Assembly (NCBI RefSeq): GCF_001411555.2
Contig: NC_049909.1
Coordinates: forward strand, 4,139,875-4,203,874
Length of the DNA stretch: 64,000 bases
Direction: 5' to 3'
Source: Juglans regia
Lineage: Eukaryota > Streptophyta > Magnoliopsida > Fagales > Juglandaceae
Under the pieces are notes generated by a model. That model was not told the DNA's origin and made no database searches. It saw only the letters and a list, made by a program, of their open reading frames with translations. Every line of letters begins with the position of its first letter. The stretch's first letter is position 1. The position numbers were made by a program, and so were the translations under genes. Below are positions 23,084 to 33,691 of this stretch, in pieces.

Positions 23084-26000
23084 AAATACTTAGTTGGAAC
23101 TGTCGGGGGCTTGGGAACCCCCGAACAGTTCAGAACCTTCTCCTACTGGTGAAGGATAAGACACCCAATATAGTCTTCTTGATGGAGACAAAACTAGTAG
23201 CTAGTAAGGTTGAGGGAGTTAAAAGGAGACTGGGATGGGAGGGATGTTTAGTTGTGGACTCGATGGGGAGAAAAGGGGGGCTGGCATTGCTGTGGTGCAA
23301 GGAAAAAGAGGTGGAAATTCTTAGCTATTCTCAACATCATATTAATGCAATGGTGAGGAGTGAAGAGAAGAAAATGTCGTGGCTGCTCTCAGGCTTCTAT
23401 GGGCATCCAATGGTGAGCAAAAGAAAAAACACTTGGGATCTATTATCCTTATTAAATTCTGATTGTGAAATACCTTGGTGTGTAATAGGAGATTTCAATG
23501 AGATTTTGTGTCAATCTGAAAAAATGGGGGGCAGACCCAGGGCAGAGACTCAGATGGCTGATTTTAGGAAAGCTTTGGATGATAATAGACTATTTGATTT
23601 AGGGTGGAAGGGAAACAAATACACGTGGAGCAACAAGCACATGGACAGCACTTTTACTAAGGAGAGACTCGATAGGGCTGTAGCTAATCAAAAATGGTCT
23701 GAACTTTTTTGTGATAGAGTGGTGGAGACTCTGAATGTAGTCCAATCAGATCATATGGCCTTAATGCTTGACTTGAGACAGCAATTCTTAGTGAATAGAA
23801 AGAGAAGAAGGGTGTTTAGATTTGAAGCAAAATGGATAAGGGATGAGGAGGGTGTTGGGGTGGTAGATAGGGCATGGAGGAGGGCTGATGCAGATCCAAA
23901 CCCGATTAGGAATATCCAAAGAAAGCTGATTGGATGCAAAGGAGTTTTAATTAGGTGGGGTAATTCAAAAGATAAAGAGGTGGTAAATTTGTTGAAGCAA
24001 AAAACTGAATGGCTGAAAAGGGAACAAGAAAGTGAAGGGCCTCATAATGCTGAACTAATAAGAAAACTTCAAGAAGAGATGGGGGCTTTGCTGGGGCAGG
24101 AAGATCTCAAATGGCGGCAGAGAGCCAAGAAAGCATGGTATCAGCTGGGTGACAAAAACACAAAATATTTCCACTCTTGTGCTACTCAAAGAAGAAAAAA
24201 GAATCAGATAATGGAGGTTAAAAATGTTGCAGGGAGGATGGTGACAGATAAAGAAGGAATCGAAGAGGTTTTTTATGAATATTTCAAGGCCATATTCTGC
24301 ACCACACAGCCATCTACAGAGGCAATTGAGGAATGTCTGAAGGAGATAGAACCAAGAGTGACTGAGGTGATGAATACAGAGCTACAGAAGGAGTTTACTA
24401 AGATTGAGGTCGAGGAAGCACTAAAACATATGGGATCTCTGAAATCCCCTGGTCCTGACGGATATGGTGCTTGCTTTTATCAAGCATATTGGAGCATAGT
24501 GGGAGAGGAGGTAAGTAGAGCAGTGCTGGATTTCCTTAATGGGGAGCAAGATTTGAATGAAGATGTGAATAATACTTTTTTAGCGTTGATCCCAAAAGTC
24601 AATAACCCATCTGCACCAAGTGATTATCGTCCTATAAGCCTTTGTAATGTGTTATACAAGCTTGCATCAAAGATTCTTGCAAATAGATTGAAGAAGATAC
24701 TGCCTGCCATCATTTCCAGCAATCAAAGTGCTTTCATCCCGGGAAGACTAATAACGGATAATGTAATGATAGCATATGAGACCTTGCATACAATGAAAAC
24801 TAGACAAAAAGGTAGAGTTGGCAGTATGGCTCTCAAATTAGACATCTCCAAAGCTTATGATAGGATAGAGTGGAGATATTTGGAGGGAATCATGAGAAAA
24901 ATGGGATTTGGGGACAAATGGATATCTCTGATTATGAGATGCACTACTTCAGTGTCTTACTCAATCTTGATCAATGGGGAGCCTGGGAAGAAGCTAATGC
25001 CTACGAGGGGGATAAGACAAGGAGATCCCATTTCCCCTTATTTGTTTATCCTTTGTGCTGAAGGATTGAGTTCAATGATTAATGCAGCGGATGCTAGAGG
25101 AGAAATAAGAGGAGTGAATGTGTCAAGAGGGGGAACTAGAATCAGTCACCTACTGTTTGCTGACGACTGTGTAATCTTTGGAAGAGCAAAGGTAGAGGAA
25201 TGGCTGAGAATAAAAAAATTATTGAAAAAGTATGAGCAAGCTTCGGGTCAGAGTCTTAACATGCAAAAAACTTCAATGTTCTTTAGCTCAAACACTGCTG
25301 GTATTTCTAAAGCAAATATTAAGAGGGTAGCTGGGGTGTCCATTTGTGGCAGTTATGAAAGATATCTTGGGCTACCAGCCATGGTGGGCAGATCAAGATA
25401 TAATACCTTTAGGAGTGTGAAGGAAAGAGTGTGGACAAAATTGAGCAGCTGGAAGAACTCATTTCTTTCACAAGCTGGAAAAGAGGTTTTATTAAAAGCT
25501 GTAGTGCAAGCTATCCCGACATTTCCTATGAGTGTTTTCAGACTTCCACAAAAACTTTGCAAGGAGCTAGCTTCCCTCTTGTCAAGATTTTGGTGGGGCC
25601 ATAAACAAAATGAAAAAAAGATTCAATGGAGGAGTTGGTCTAACATGGGAGCTTCTAAATGCAATGGAGGTCTGGGATTCCGAGAATTTGAGTGTTTTAA
25701 TAAGGCAATGCTTGCAAAGCAATGCTGGAGATTGCTAAAACAACCGGAGTCCTTGGTGACAAAGGTCATGAAAGAGAAGTATTTCAAGAAGGTTAGTATG
25801 GTTGATGCAAAGCTTGGGCATGGAACATCCTTCATATGGAGAAGCTTGTGGTCTTCAATGGGACTACTGAAAAAGGGGCTCTTGTGGAGAGTGGGAAATG
25901 GCAGCAACATAAGAATTTGGGAGGATAAATGGCTACCAACTCAACCTTCCCACAGGGTTCAATCAATGATTAAAAATCTGCCTGCTGATGCTAAAGTGCA

Positions 26001-27216
26001 GCAGCTTATTGATGTTGAAGAAGGAGTGTGGAAAAAGGACCTCATATTCGACACTTTTAATAGGGAGGAAGCTGAAATCATTTGTGGCATCCCATTGAGT
26101 AAATGGGGTTCTATAGATAGAGTGGTGTGGGGGGGATCCAAAGATGGAAAGTTTTCTGTCAAGAGTGCCTATCACATTGAACATGAAGATATGAGTAAGA
26201 GAAAAGGGGAAACATCAAAGGGAAGCTGGGCCGGGAATGTATGGAAAATGATGTGGGGTTTGAATATCCCAAATGTGGTGAAGCACTTCTTATGGAGGGC
26301 AGCTCATAACTTGTTACCTACAAAACAAAATCTATACAAGAAACAAATCACAAGATCTGATATATGCCCAATCTGTGAGAGGGAAACTGAGACAATAATG
26401 CATGCGGTGTGGAGCTGCCCAGCTGCATCAGATGTGTGGTCTGAAGGTAATAGCCCAGTGCATAAATGGGGCGTTTCAGAGCCTGAATTTGTAGATCTGT
26501 GGGGAAAGATTAATGCAAAATTGAAGATAGAGGAAGTGGAATTGGTAGCATGTATCATGAGGAAGTTGTGGATGAGAAGAAACACTCTAATATTTGAGAA
26601 AAAATTTGATCACCCGAAAGATATCATTTGTGCTGCTATGCAGGGACTAGAGGAATATAAGATGGCCCAGGACCAGCTACAGAAAACTCAAATGAGAAGT
26701 AATACAGACAGGAGGATGACTAAATGGGAAAAGCCAGAAGGATCAATGATAAAAGCTAACTGGGATGCTGCTGTGGATGCAAAGAACAATAGTGTTGGAA
26801 TAGGCGTGGTGGTTAGGGACTCAAACGGGGATGTTCTGGCCTGCCTCTGCACCAGATTTTCTCATAACAGCAATCCAAATGTAGCTGAAGCTCTCGGACT
26901 AAGGAGGGCAGCAATCTTTTGTAGTGAAATGGGTTTCTCTGATGTTATGTTAGAAGGAGACTCACAATTAATAGTGAATGCAACAAGAAATGGGGATGAA
27001 ATAGGAGCTGTCTATGGTTGTATAATTGAGGATGTGAGGAGAGTAATGGTTGGGAGAATGAATTGGGATATACGGTTTGTGTATAGAGAGGCAAACAACA
27101 TTGCTCACAAACTTGCTAGATTAGCCTTTAATGTTGGAGAGGAGATGGTTTGGATGGAGGACTGTCCTATGATTATAGCTAGCGACATTATGTTGGAAAA
27201 ATTATGTAATGATTAA
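23080..27216 (+). CDS. LINE ORF2 polyprotein: AP endonuclease, reverse transcriptase, RNase H
   Basis: 1378 residues, complete. The endonuclease (about 1-228) shows N7 in SWNCRGLGN, E36 in METK, D138/N140 in GDFNEI, and S223-D224-H225. Reverse transcriptase: DYRPISLCNVLYKLA from D515, NQSAFIPGRLITDN, ALKLDISKAYDRIEW, RGIRQGDPISPYLFILC, and catalytic FADD at 693-696. The zf-RVT region has VVKHFLWRAAHNLLPTKQNL and CPIC. The C-terminal RNase H (RVT_3) has D1229 (NWDAAVD), E1270 (VAEALGL), D1294 (LEGDSQ) and ANNIAHKLA at 1338-1346. The enzyme performs target-primed reverse transcription: EN nicks target DNA and RT copies the LINE RNA from the nick. The start overlaps ORF1 by four bases. All catalytic residues I can check are present. 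Confidence 0.97.
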   Translation: MKILSWNCRGLGNPRTVQNLLLLVKDKTPNIVFLMETKLVASKVEGVKRRLGWEGCLVVDSMGRKGGLALLWCKEKEVEILSYSQHHINAMVRSEEKKMSWLLSGFYGHPMVSKRKNTWDLLSLLNSDCEIPWCVIGDFNEILCQSEKMGGRPRAETQMADFRKALDDNRLFDLGWKGNKYTWSNKHMDSTFTKERLDRAVANQKWSELFCDRVVETLNVVQSDHMALMLDLRQQFLVNRKRRRVFRFEAKWIRDEEGVGVVDRAWRRADADPNPIRNIQRKLIGCKGVLIRWGNSKDKEVVNLLKQKTEWLKREQESEGPHNAELIRKLQEEMGALLGQEDLKWRQRAKKAWYQLGDKNTKYFHSCATQRRKKNQIMEVKNVAGRMVTDKEGIEEVFYEYFKAIFCTTQPSTEAIEECLKEIEPRVTEVMNTELQKEFTKIEVEEALKHMGSLKSPGPDGYGACFYQAYWSIVGEEVSRAVLDFLNGEQDLNEDVNNTFLALIPKVNNPSAPSDYRPISLCNVLYKLASKILANRLKKILPAIISSNQSAFIPGRLITDNVMIAYETLHTMKTRQKGRVGSMALKLDISKAYDRIEWRYLEGIMRKMGFGDKWISLIMRCTTSVSYSILINGEPGKKLMPTRGIRQGDPISPYLFILCAEGLSSMINAADARGEIRGVNVSRGGTRISHLLFADDCVIFGRAKVEEWLRIKKLLKKYEQASGQSLNMQKTSMFFSSNTAGISKANIKRVAGVSICGSYERYLGLPAMVGRSRYNTFRSVKERVWTKLSSWKNSFLSQAGKEVLLKAVVQAIPTFPMSVFRLPQKLCKELASLLSRFWWGHKQNEKKIQWRSWSNMGASKCNGGLGFREFECFNKAMLAKQCWRLLKQPESLVTKVMKEKYFKKVSMVDAKLGHGTSFIWRSLWSSMGLLKKGLLWRVGNGSNIRIWEDKWLPTQPSHRVQSMIKNLPADAKVQQLIDVEEGVWKKDLIFDTFNREEAEIICGIPLSKWGSIDRVVWGGSKDGKFSVKSAYHIEHEDMSKRKGETSKGSWAGNVWKMMWGLNIPNVVKHFLWRAAHNLLPTKQNLYKKQITRSDICPICERETETIMHAVWSCPAASDVWSEGNSPVHKWGVSEPEFVDLWGKINAKLKIEEVELVACIMRKLWMRRNTLIFEKKFDHPKDIICAAMQGLEEYKMAQDQLQKTQMRSNTDRRMTKWEKPEGSMIKANWDAAVDAKNNSVGIGVVVRDSNGDVLACLCTRFSHNSNPNVAEALGLRRAAIFCSEMGFSDVMLEGDSQLIVNATRNGDEIGAVYGCIIEDVRRVMVGRMNWDIRFVYREANNIAHKLARLAFNVGEEMVWMEDCPMIIASDIMLEKLCND

Positions 27217-27283
27217 CTCTTGTTGTTAATGAAAGTAGTATTATGTTCAAAAAAAAAAAAAAAAAGAAAACAGATCATACAAA

Positions 27284-27648
27284 TACGGCACGCATGTAAT
27301 GTCCAATCTCAACCTTTTCCCTCATTCATTCATGTAGACAAAACCAAGTTCCGTACATACACATAAACACATAAAGAAAATACTGTTATCCATTGATCAA
27401 AATAATTCCATGTAATTTGAACTGGTCAACTTTTGATACGGTTTTAGTTTAATTCCAGTTTAGTAACAGGTAGATTTATAAAGTGCTCTCGTAAAAGTAA
27501 AACTTGCAATTGAATTAATACGTTTAGATGTAATATATTATATTTATTTTATAATAAAAAGAACTTTAGAATCTAATATAAAGTCATATCACTTTATAAT
27601 TTTATTACTTTTGCCAATCAAATGTTTGTTAATATTTTAAGTCACTTC
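27284..27648. other. Spacer
   Basis: AT-rich sequence after the LINE 3' TSD. No gene or repeat recognised. Confidence 0.5.
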
Positions 27649-27969
27649 CTGTATTTGGATGTTGAGTTGAGCTCAATTCTTTATAAATAGTAGTGAGTTG
27701 AGTAGTTAATAGAGTTATATGAGACCTATCTAAATTGAGTTTAAAGTTTATTTAGATTTAAGATGAGTTTAATACTTTTTTATAAAAAGTTGAAAAAATT
27801 TGTAAGTCTTACGTATAAAAATATTTTATATTGAAAAATGTTATATGTCCTACGTGTAAGGAGGCTTTGAGTTTAGATGAGTTTAATAATTTAAAAATTA
27901 AATATTTAAATGTTAGATTCAATTTAAAATTAGACTAAACTCAACTTAATCTTATAACAAAATACAACC
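27649..27969. mobile_element. MITE-like element with imperfect inverted ends
   Basis: The left end CTGTATTTGGATGTTGAGTTGAG pairs imperfectly with the right end read inward, GGTTGTATTTTGTTATAAGATTAAGTTGAG. Internal repeats of GATGAGTTTAATA and TTTTTAAAAATT-like segments. About 320 bp, non-coding. TSD not clear. Confidence 0.45.
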
Positions 27970-28080
27970 TAAATATGTGTTTTATCATTAATATCTACAA
28001 TGTGAAAGAAAGATCAGCAGTACTGCAGGTTGGATTAATTCGCATTTGAGATTTGTCACACCAAAACGTGAAATAAAATA

Positions 28081-28253
28081 GAGAAATGATACTTGCAGTC
28101 GTGAGCGTGCAGTCGCCGTGCAGTCGCTTTGAAAAAAGTGAATAAATAAGGGACCCACCTGAAAAGAAATTAATTTTTTAATAGTAGACCTCACTCTTTT
28201 TCAAAACGACTGCACGGTAACTGCGCATTCCACGACTGTATGTAGCATTACTC
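28081..28253. mobile_element. Mutator-type MITE, 173 bp
   Basis: A perfect 9-bp TSD, AATAAAATA, at 28072-28080 and 28254-28262. The terminal inverted repeats extend more than 70 bp: the left begins GAGAAATGATACTTGCAGTCG; the right read inward begins GAGTAATGCTACATACAGTCG. Both continue through a TGCAGTCG(C/T)TTTGAAAAA block. Non-coding. Confidence 0.88.
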
Positions 28254-28262
28254 AATAAAATA

Positions 28263-28769
28263 TACTGACCATCCAAAACAATTTACACTATCTGAGGTGG
28301 CTGTGACTTTTATTATTGCTAGTGCTGTGGATGGGATGTCTTTTCAAATGTCAAAATTTCCAGCCAGATTTCTGTCTCTCTCTGTGATTTTTGTCATGTT
28401 TAATTTTCAAAGCTAATTGAACTAGTAATTTCTAGTTACTTACCGTACTAATGAACTAATAATGCATGAGATCGAGTCTTGACATTGCATGCTGATCTTT
28501 TTATGTCTTTTCAAACACAACAACCGCCCGCCGATCTTGATCCCCTCCGGAAAATAGATTCCCGGCAAAATTAATATGACCTATTTTATAATTTCATAAT
28601 ATATATTTTAATTTAACAAAAAATTCAAAATGATATTAAAAGAATTTTAAAAGATCAATATCTTATTGAGCCATAATACTTGTATTTATTATTTCTATAT
28701 TTTATTACGTACGTAGTGTAAAACTTATATACTGATTGTTTCTTTCAATAAATATACTAATAGTACCAA
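28263..28769. other. Spacer
   Basis: AT-rich, no supported gene, RNA or mobile element. Confidence 0.5.
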
Positions 28770-29390
28770 AATGCATGTGTTGATAAATGAATCAATAGAG
28801 ATACAGACCCAAGAAGGAATGTCCAATTATCCTATAAAACAATTCGGAGCTCTCTCTGATGGGAACCATGATGGGCTTAATCTTAAAGATCACGGAGATG
28901 ATGAAATTCATGGGCCTAACTCATCTCATAAAACCGGTTGTATAAGAGATGATTGCTCATTGCTTATAAACATATCCAAGACCTTGTCCACAGCCAATGT
29001 GAGATTATTCCTCAACACCCTCCCTCACGTGCAGGCCAGTATTTTTTCTGGTCCTTGTCACAGGGTAAGTAGTGTGGGCCCCCATTCGTCCTGTGGCAGG
29101 CTCTGATACCATGATGAAATTCATGGGCCTAACTCATCTCATAAAACCGGTTGTATAAGAGAGGATTGCTCATTGCTTATAAACATGCCCAAGACCTTGT
29201 CCACAGCCAATGTGGGATTATTCCTCAACAGGAGACAATGCAAGGATTGATGCAATCCACTTGGAATGAGTTTAGCAAGAGCCCAACATTCAAGATGGGG
29301 CTTGAAGGATGAAGATCCAATTTTGAATCATTTGATCAGCTATGGAAGATGGCAATAACAAGACTTAAGGGTTTTGGGCTCTTGAAAGGG
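28770..29390 (+). pseudogene. 3' end of a gypsy pol frame, split by a TRIM
   Basis: After the TRIM, one frame reads MQGLMQSTWNEF then SPTFKMGLEG. With a frameshift it continues DEDPILNHLI, matching the C-terminal tail of Ty3/gypsy polyproteins (AMQGLVQSTWDE...KMGLKEGEP in relatives). Upstream of the TRIM is a short open segment (28771-28898) of the same remnant. The pol core is missing. It is followed by about 90 bp and a PPT-like AAGGGGGCC before the LTR at 29477. Confidence 0.6.
28899..29230 (-). mobile_element. TRIM, complete, minus orientation
   Basis: Two 119-bp LTRs (28899-29017, 29112-29230), almost identical: TGATGAAATTCATGGGCC...TTATTCCTCAACA on the plus strand, so TGTTGAGGAATAAT...TTTCATCA in sense. 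A 5-bp TSD, GGAGA, lies at 28894-28898 and 29231-29235. GGCTCTGATACCA (29099-29111) abuts the right LTR; in sense it is TGGTATCAGAGCC, the initiator tRNA-Met primer site. The polypurine tract GTGAGGGAGGG (sense) abuts the left LTR at 29018-29028. The 94-bp interior has no coding capacity. Confidence 0.93.
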
Positions 29391-29476
29391 TTACAACTTA
29401 TTTAATTCATTTAAAGAACTTATTTTATTAGTTTAGAATAATTGAGTTTATTATGGGAAGCACTTAAGGGGGCCTA

Positions 29477-29943
29477 TGCAAGGGCACGTTGGGAAAGTTA
29501 TTATTTTATTGAACTAGGGTTAGGATTACTGTAGCCGAGGCACTGTTCATCCAGGGGCACTTTTGGAAGATGGAGGTTTATTTTGGGTAGGCTTTCATTA
29601 GGTTTTGCTTTAAATATTCTATGTAGCCTCATTCTAATGAGTTTATGAACTTTATGAAATTTGATGAATTTATTCATTGTGAGTTGAGTTTTACTCCTCT
29701 TGTTCTTAATTGAACTTTTGAATTTATCAAAGGTAAATCACAACTTTTGTGGCGTTCCTCCTTTGTAATCTGGGTTCTTGAGACGGGTTCTTCAACGGGT
29801 CTAGATTTTAATATAATCTAGGTTCTTGAAACGAGTTCTCATCGGGTCTAGGTTCTCCATCCATTGACTTGATTTTGGCTTTCTTGGGGAGTTTTCAAAT
29901 TGACTGTGGGTTCAAGGGATTTCATTCTCGTGGGTTCATATCA
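29477..29943 (+). mobile_element. Gypsy LTR (about 467 bp) between pol tail and gag leader
   Basis: Starts TGCAAGGGCACG after a purine-rich CTTAAGGGGGCC, ends GGGTTCATATCA. It is followed after two bases by TGGTATCAGAGCAAGG (29946-29961), the initiator tRNA-Met primer site. Its last 150 bp recur at 31152-31298. Confidence 0.65.
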
Positions 29944-31151
29944 TTTGGTATCAGAGCAAGGTTTCCAATCAGGTCTGATTCTATCTTTTAATTTTAGCAT
30001 TCTTAAATTTAATTCTAGGGCATCATTGTTCTAGGGTTCCCAAAAAAAAAAAAAAATAGAACCAAAATTAGGCTGCCGAAATTCTTAGGGTTTTGGGTTT
30101 GGTTGAAATTTGCATCACCTATGGTTTCAAAATTCTAGGGTTTCCTGCATCTCTAAGTTTGTCAATTGCTTGGAGTGTCGTTCCATTGATTCTCTTCTAC
30201 TTCATTGTCCATGCTTGTGTGTTTGAATTCAATTGGTTGGTTTTCACAATTGAATATTGCTGTTTGTGGATGAATTAGAGAAAAGAAAAGAAAGGAAAAG
30301 AAAAGAAAAGAAAAAAAAAAGAAAGGAAAGGAAAAGAAAAAAAAAAGAAAATTCGAAAAAAAAAGAAAAGAAAAGAAGAAGATGAAGAAAAGAGAAGTTA
30401 GCATATTCAAAGTTGCTACATAGTTACAACAAAGAGAAAGAAAGAAATTTGTTGATTAAACCTTATGATCAAAGGGGTTGCTGAATACATCACTCAAGTT
30501 GGTATTTTGTTTTATTGTTACATTCGTATAACTTCATTGATTCTCGTGTCATTTTTATTCCTTCATGTTTCTCTTATTCTTGTTTTCTGGATCTAATTAC
30601 TAGTTGGGATAAAACAAGGTTGTCTTGTCTTGATTGAGTTCATTTAGTTCTGAAAGAACTTGAGTGGGAAAGCTCTTGAGGTAAAAGGCAAGAGAGTGTG
30701 AGACTATTATTGGGAAAAGGCCAATTAAGAGTGAAACACGAGTGGAGTGCCATTATTCGAGTGCAAACACGTAAGAGAATGTGTGAGGTTTTCCACTAAC
30801 TTTCTTTTTGTGCAGCACATTATAATGTCTCATCGGAGTAGCTCATCACTAAGGGGGAGATAATATAATTCATCCATTGTGATGCAAACCATGCACCAAC
30901 AGTTTGAGCAGTTGAACTTGATGTTGGGTGAAGTGAGGGATAGTATGGATAATCAAGAAGCAGTGATTAGAAATTTACAAGGTGAGAGAGATAGGAGGTG
31001 ACGTGAGCCTAGAATTGAGAATGGGTATAAGAATGGAGAGTTTGGTGAGGATGAGGAAGGCTTAACATCTGAAGTTGGATTGGGTGGACATAGAGGAGTT
31101 AGGCATGGAAGAGGCCTTAGGGCAAACTCTGGGGGTCGAGATGGAGTAGAC
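29944..31151 (+). pseudogene. Gypsy primer site, leader and gag N-terminal remnant
   Basis: The PBS at 29946 is followed by a leader with a purine-rich AAAGAAAAG tract (30280-30400) and then ATG at 30825 (MSHRSSSSLRGR). The Gag N-terminus is recognisable: MQTMHQQFEQLNLMLGEVRD, MDNQEAVIRNLQGERDRR, and an acidic EDEEGL stretch. There are in-frame stops at RGR-TAA and RR-TGA. The capsid and everything downstream are missing; sequence jumps directly into a partial LTR at 31152. Confidence 0.6.
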
Positions 31152-31298
31152 GAGTCTAGATTTTAATATAATCTAGGTTCTTGAAACGAGTTATCATCGG
31201 GTTTAGGTTCTCCATCCATTGACTTGATTTTGGCTTTCTTGGAGAGTTTTCAAATTGACTGTGGGTTCAAGGGATTTCATTCCCGCGGGTTCATATCA
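31152..31298 (+). repeat. Truncated second copy of the gypsy LTR (3' 147 bp)
   Basis: Near-identical to 29797-29943 (TCTAGATTTTAATATAATC through TTCATATCA). It begins abruptly inside the LTR, directly after gag sequence, which marks a deletion junction. Confidence 0.8.
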
Positions 31299-31437
31299 TT
31301 CTCTCTCAAAAAAAGAAAAAAAAGAAAAAGGGGAGCACCATATTTAGATCTAGTTAGCTTGGGACAGTTTTGACATAAGAAATGCTTTAGATAGGCCAGT
31401 ATCGACTACCGAGAACGGTGCCCCATTTTGAACAGAA

Positions 31438-31483
<46 letters not shown>

Positions 31484-32112
31484 GTTTAGGAAGAAATTAT
31501 TAATGAACTTATATTTTTTATTATAAAATATTTAAAGATGAGCGGTGCTACTCTGTTGTCTGAGTAGTACCTCTCAGTGTTACCGCTTAGTGCAAAAGCA
31601 ATTTTTTTTTTTTCATTTTTCTATTCACATTTTTAAAATTTATTTAAATATTTTTAAAAAAATAAAAAAATACATTAATACACTTAAAATTACTTCTTTC
31701 ATTAAGTAAAAAAAACAAATTCACCAAACGGTCAAACCGAGTAGTACATTTGAGGCGGCATAATAGTCTTTTTCTTTAAAGTTATTTAAAAATATATTTA
31801 AAAGAATTAAGTAAATAGAAAAGTATATTTTGCACCATCGGTACAATACATGGTCAACATTCTAGATCTCCTAGTATTGTCTTAAAAAAATTCTATAAAA
31901 ATAAATTTACAACTTAACGTGGCTTGATAATATCGTACGTTAAATTATAAAATTATTTTTATTATAAAATAAATTTAATATATTATATAAAATTATGTCA
32001 ATTTCAAAATTTACTTTTATAGAATTTTTTTTATAAATAGAATACTTCTCAATTATTATATACCAGTTGTTTTGTTTAGTGAAATGTTGAATTGTTGCTT
32101 ATAATATGTATG

Positions 32113-32151
<39 letters not shown>

Positions 32152-32178
32152 GATTCCAAATTTGCAATACTTAGAGAA
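31299..32178. other. AT-rich spacer with microsatellites
   Basis: Contains (ATT)n at about 31439-31482 and (TA)n at about 32116-32148. There is no gene. A segment at 31541-31770 has GGTGCTACTCTG / GAGTAGTAC motifs that hint at another MITE but lacks a matching end. Confidence 0.6.
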
Positions 32179-32181
32179 TTA

Positions 32182-32376
32182 GGTCTCGTTTGTTTTCGCA
32201 GATGAGATGAGATGAAAATTGAATATTGAATAAAATATTGTTCGAATATATTTTTTTAATATTATTTTTACTTTGAGATCTAAAAAAGTTACATTGTTTA
32301 TTTTATTATATGTGAAAATTTAAAAAAATTATAATGATTAGATGAAATAAGATGAGTTGAGAAAACAAATGAGACC
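32182..32376. mobile_element. PIF/Harbinger (Tourist-like) MITE, 195 bp
   Basis: Inverted ends: GGTCTCGTTTGTTTTC on the left; GAAAACAAATGAGACC on the right. TSD TTA at 32179-32181 and 32377-32379. Interior GATGAGATGAGATGAAAAT...GATGAGTTGAG. Non-coding; the same family as the degraded copy near 21.2 kb. Confidence 0.85.
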
Positions 32377-32379
32377 TTA

Positions 32380-32777
32380 ATATATATCTGCTGGCTGTCT
32401 TATAAAAAATAGATGGAGTACTAAACACACGCAATCAAAGTCTCTTATCCTGGTCATCAAGCAGTATGTTGCAAAATTAAATAAATAAAAAGAATATATT
32501 AACAGGGTTTTGTCTTTAATTGGTTGCCATAAAAATATTATAATTAATAGGTAGGAATTAAAAGAGAAAAAATATTATAATTAATATGTAGGAATTAAAA
32601 GAAATGCATATGAGATGAAAGCATCAAATGAATTATAATGTCTAAATATGACATTGACTACATGAGACTTCTCACGAGGTCAAGCGTCTAATCTCTCACT
32701 TGTGTACTAGTTCAAATTTTCTAGGTTTACATTTCTATGTTTATTTTCTTCCATTCTTTCCAAAACAAAAGGGAGCT
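32380..32777. other. Spacer
   Basis: AT-rich, including a repeated AATTAATA(T/G)GTAGGAATTAAAAG segment (about 32540 and 32580). No gene. Confidence 0.5.
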
Positions 32778-33660
32778 TCAAATCCAATTACAAATTACAG
32801 CAACTCCAACCGCAAAGATGGAAGCAACAGTACCCAAGTAGTATTTTAGTACACCATATTTTGCAGATTCCAAGCAGGCTGTAGAAGCATGAGTGGCTTT
32901 GTCGATTTCAAACCTGCATACCAGTCAATCCGATTACAGAACTAAATACAAAGGAGGATAAAAGTTGGTGATAAAAAGATTATAGTCTCTTAGTTATAAA
33001 AAATAGACTAGACCTCATTTCACTGCACATCTTCTCTACGTCATTTCAAAATTTGGACATACTGGATTCTTGAATCATTTTAATCTACAGAAACAAACAC
33101 ACGATTGTAGGAAGTTTCAATTTAATAGAAGGAAATATTGGAATAGTGATCACACAGAATCTTTAAATTTAAAAACGTCATTTCAGGCCAAATTAACTAA
33201 ATTGAAGAATGTAACAACATGCAGATGAGTTAACCAACATAGATAAAGTACCTTCTGCATCCCTGCCTTTGAAACAGATGATTGAGACACATTTTCTAAG
33301 CTGTCGTTCATGGTTGCTGCTATAGCCTCAGCCGGCTTCGACGGCACACTTCTTCCCTCTAATCTCCTAACCTATAATAAGTTTGTGGCATATATTCTAA
33401 TAGTCAAACGTTAAGGTAAGAAATGACTGAACCGTCATCCAAAACTATTTCCATTATTTTTAACATCTAGAATATATTTTACAACCAAGAAAAATGCAAG
33501 ATGGTAAACAGAATCAATTATGCACAGTTCAACAATTTGGCAACGCAGATGTATTTTTTTCACATATTCCGGGAATGCAAAGAAACAAAAACCACTTAAC
33601 TTGACATCATTTTCTTTCCTTGCAATTTTGGAAACCAAATAGACTTTAATAGCACCAAAA

Positions 33661-33691
<31 letters not shown>

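Larger units (their letters stand above)
21700..27264 (+). mobile_element. Intact L1-type LINE with both ORFs open
   Basis: A perfect 19-bp TSD, AGAAAACAGATCATACAAA, lies at 21681-21699 and 27265-27283. Structure: 5' UTR of about 150 bp (21700-21850), ORF1 (21851-23083), ORF2 (23080-27216), a 33-bp 3' UTR, then a poly(A) tail of about 16-17 A (27249-27264). No stop or frameshift interrupts either ORF. The first 30 bp after the TSD (AGTTTCATAT...) partly repeat nearby target sequence (21665-21674), so the true 5' end could be about 21730 with filler from integration. An intact tail, TSD and frames indicate a young, possibly competent copy. Confidence 0.96.

Noticed and set aside
28771..29106. 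111-aa frame as a small gene
   Set aside because: Its second half is TRIM LTR sequence and it is the decayed tail of a gypsy pol.
31541..31771. Possible third MULE-type MITE (GGTGCTACTCTG ... GAGTAGTAC)
   Set aside because: No inverted end pair and no convincing 9-bp TSD; AT-rich flanks give chance matches.
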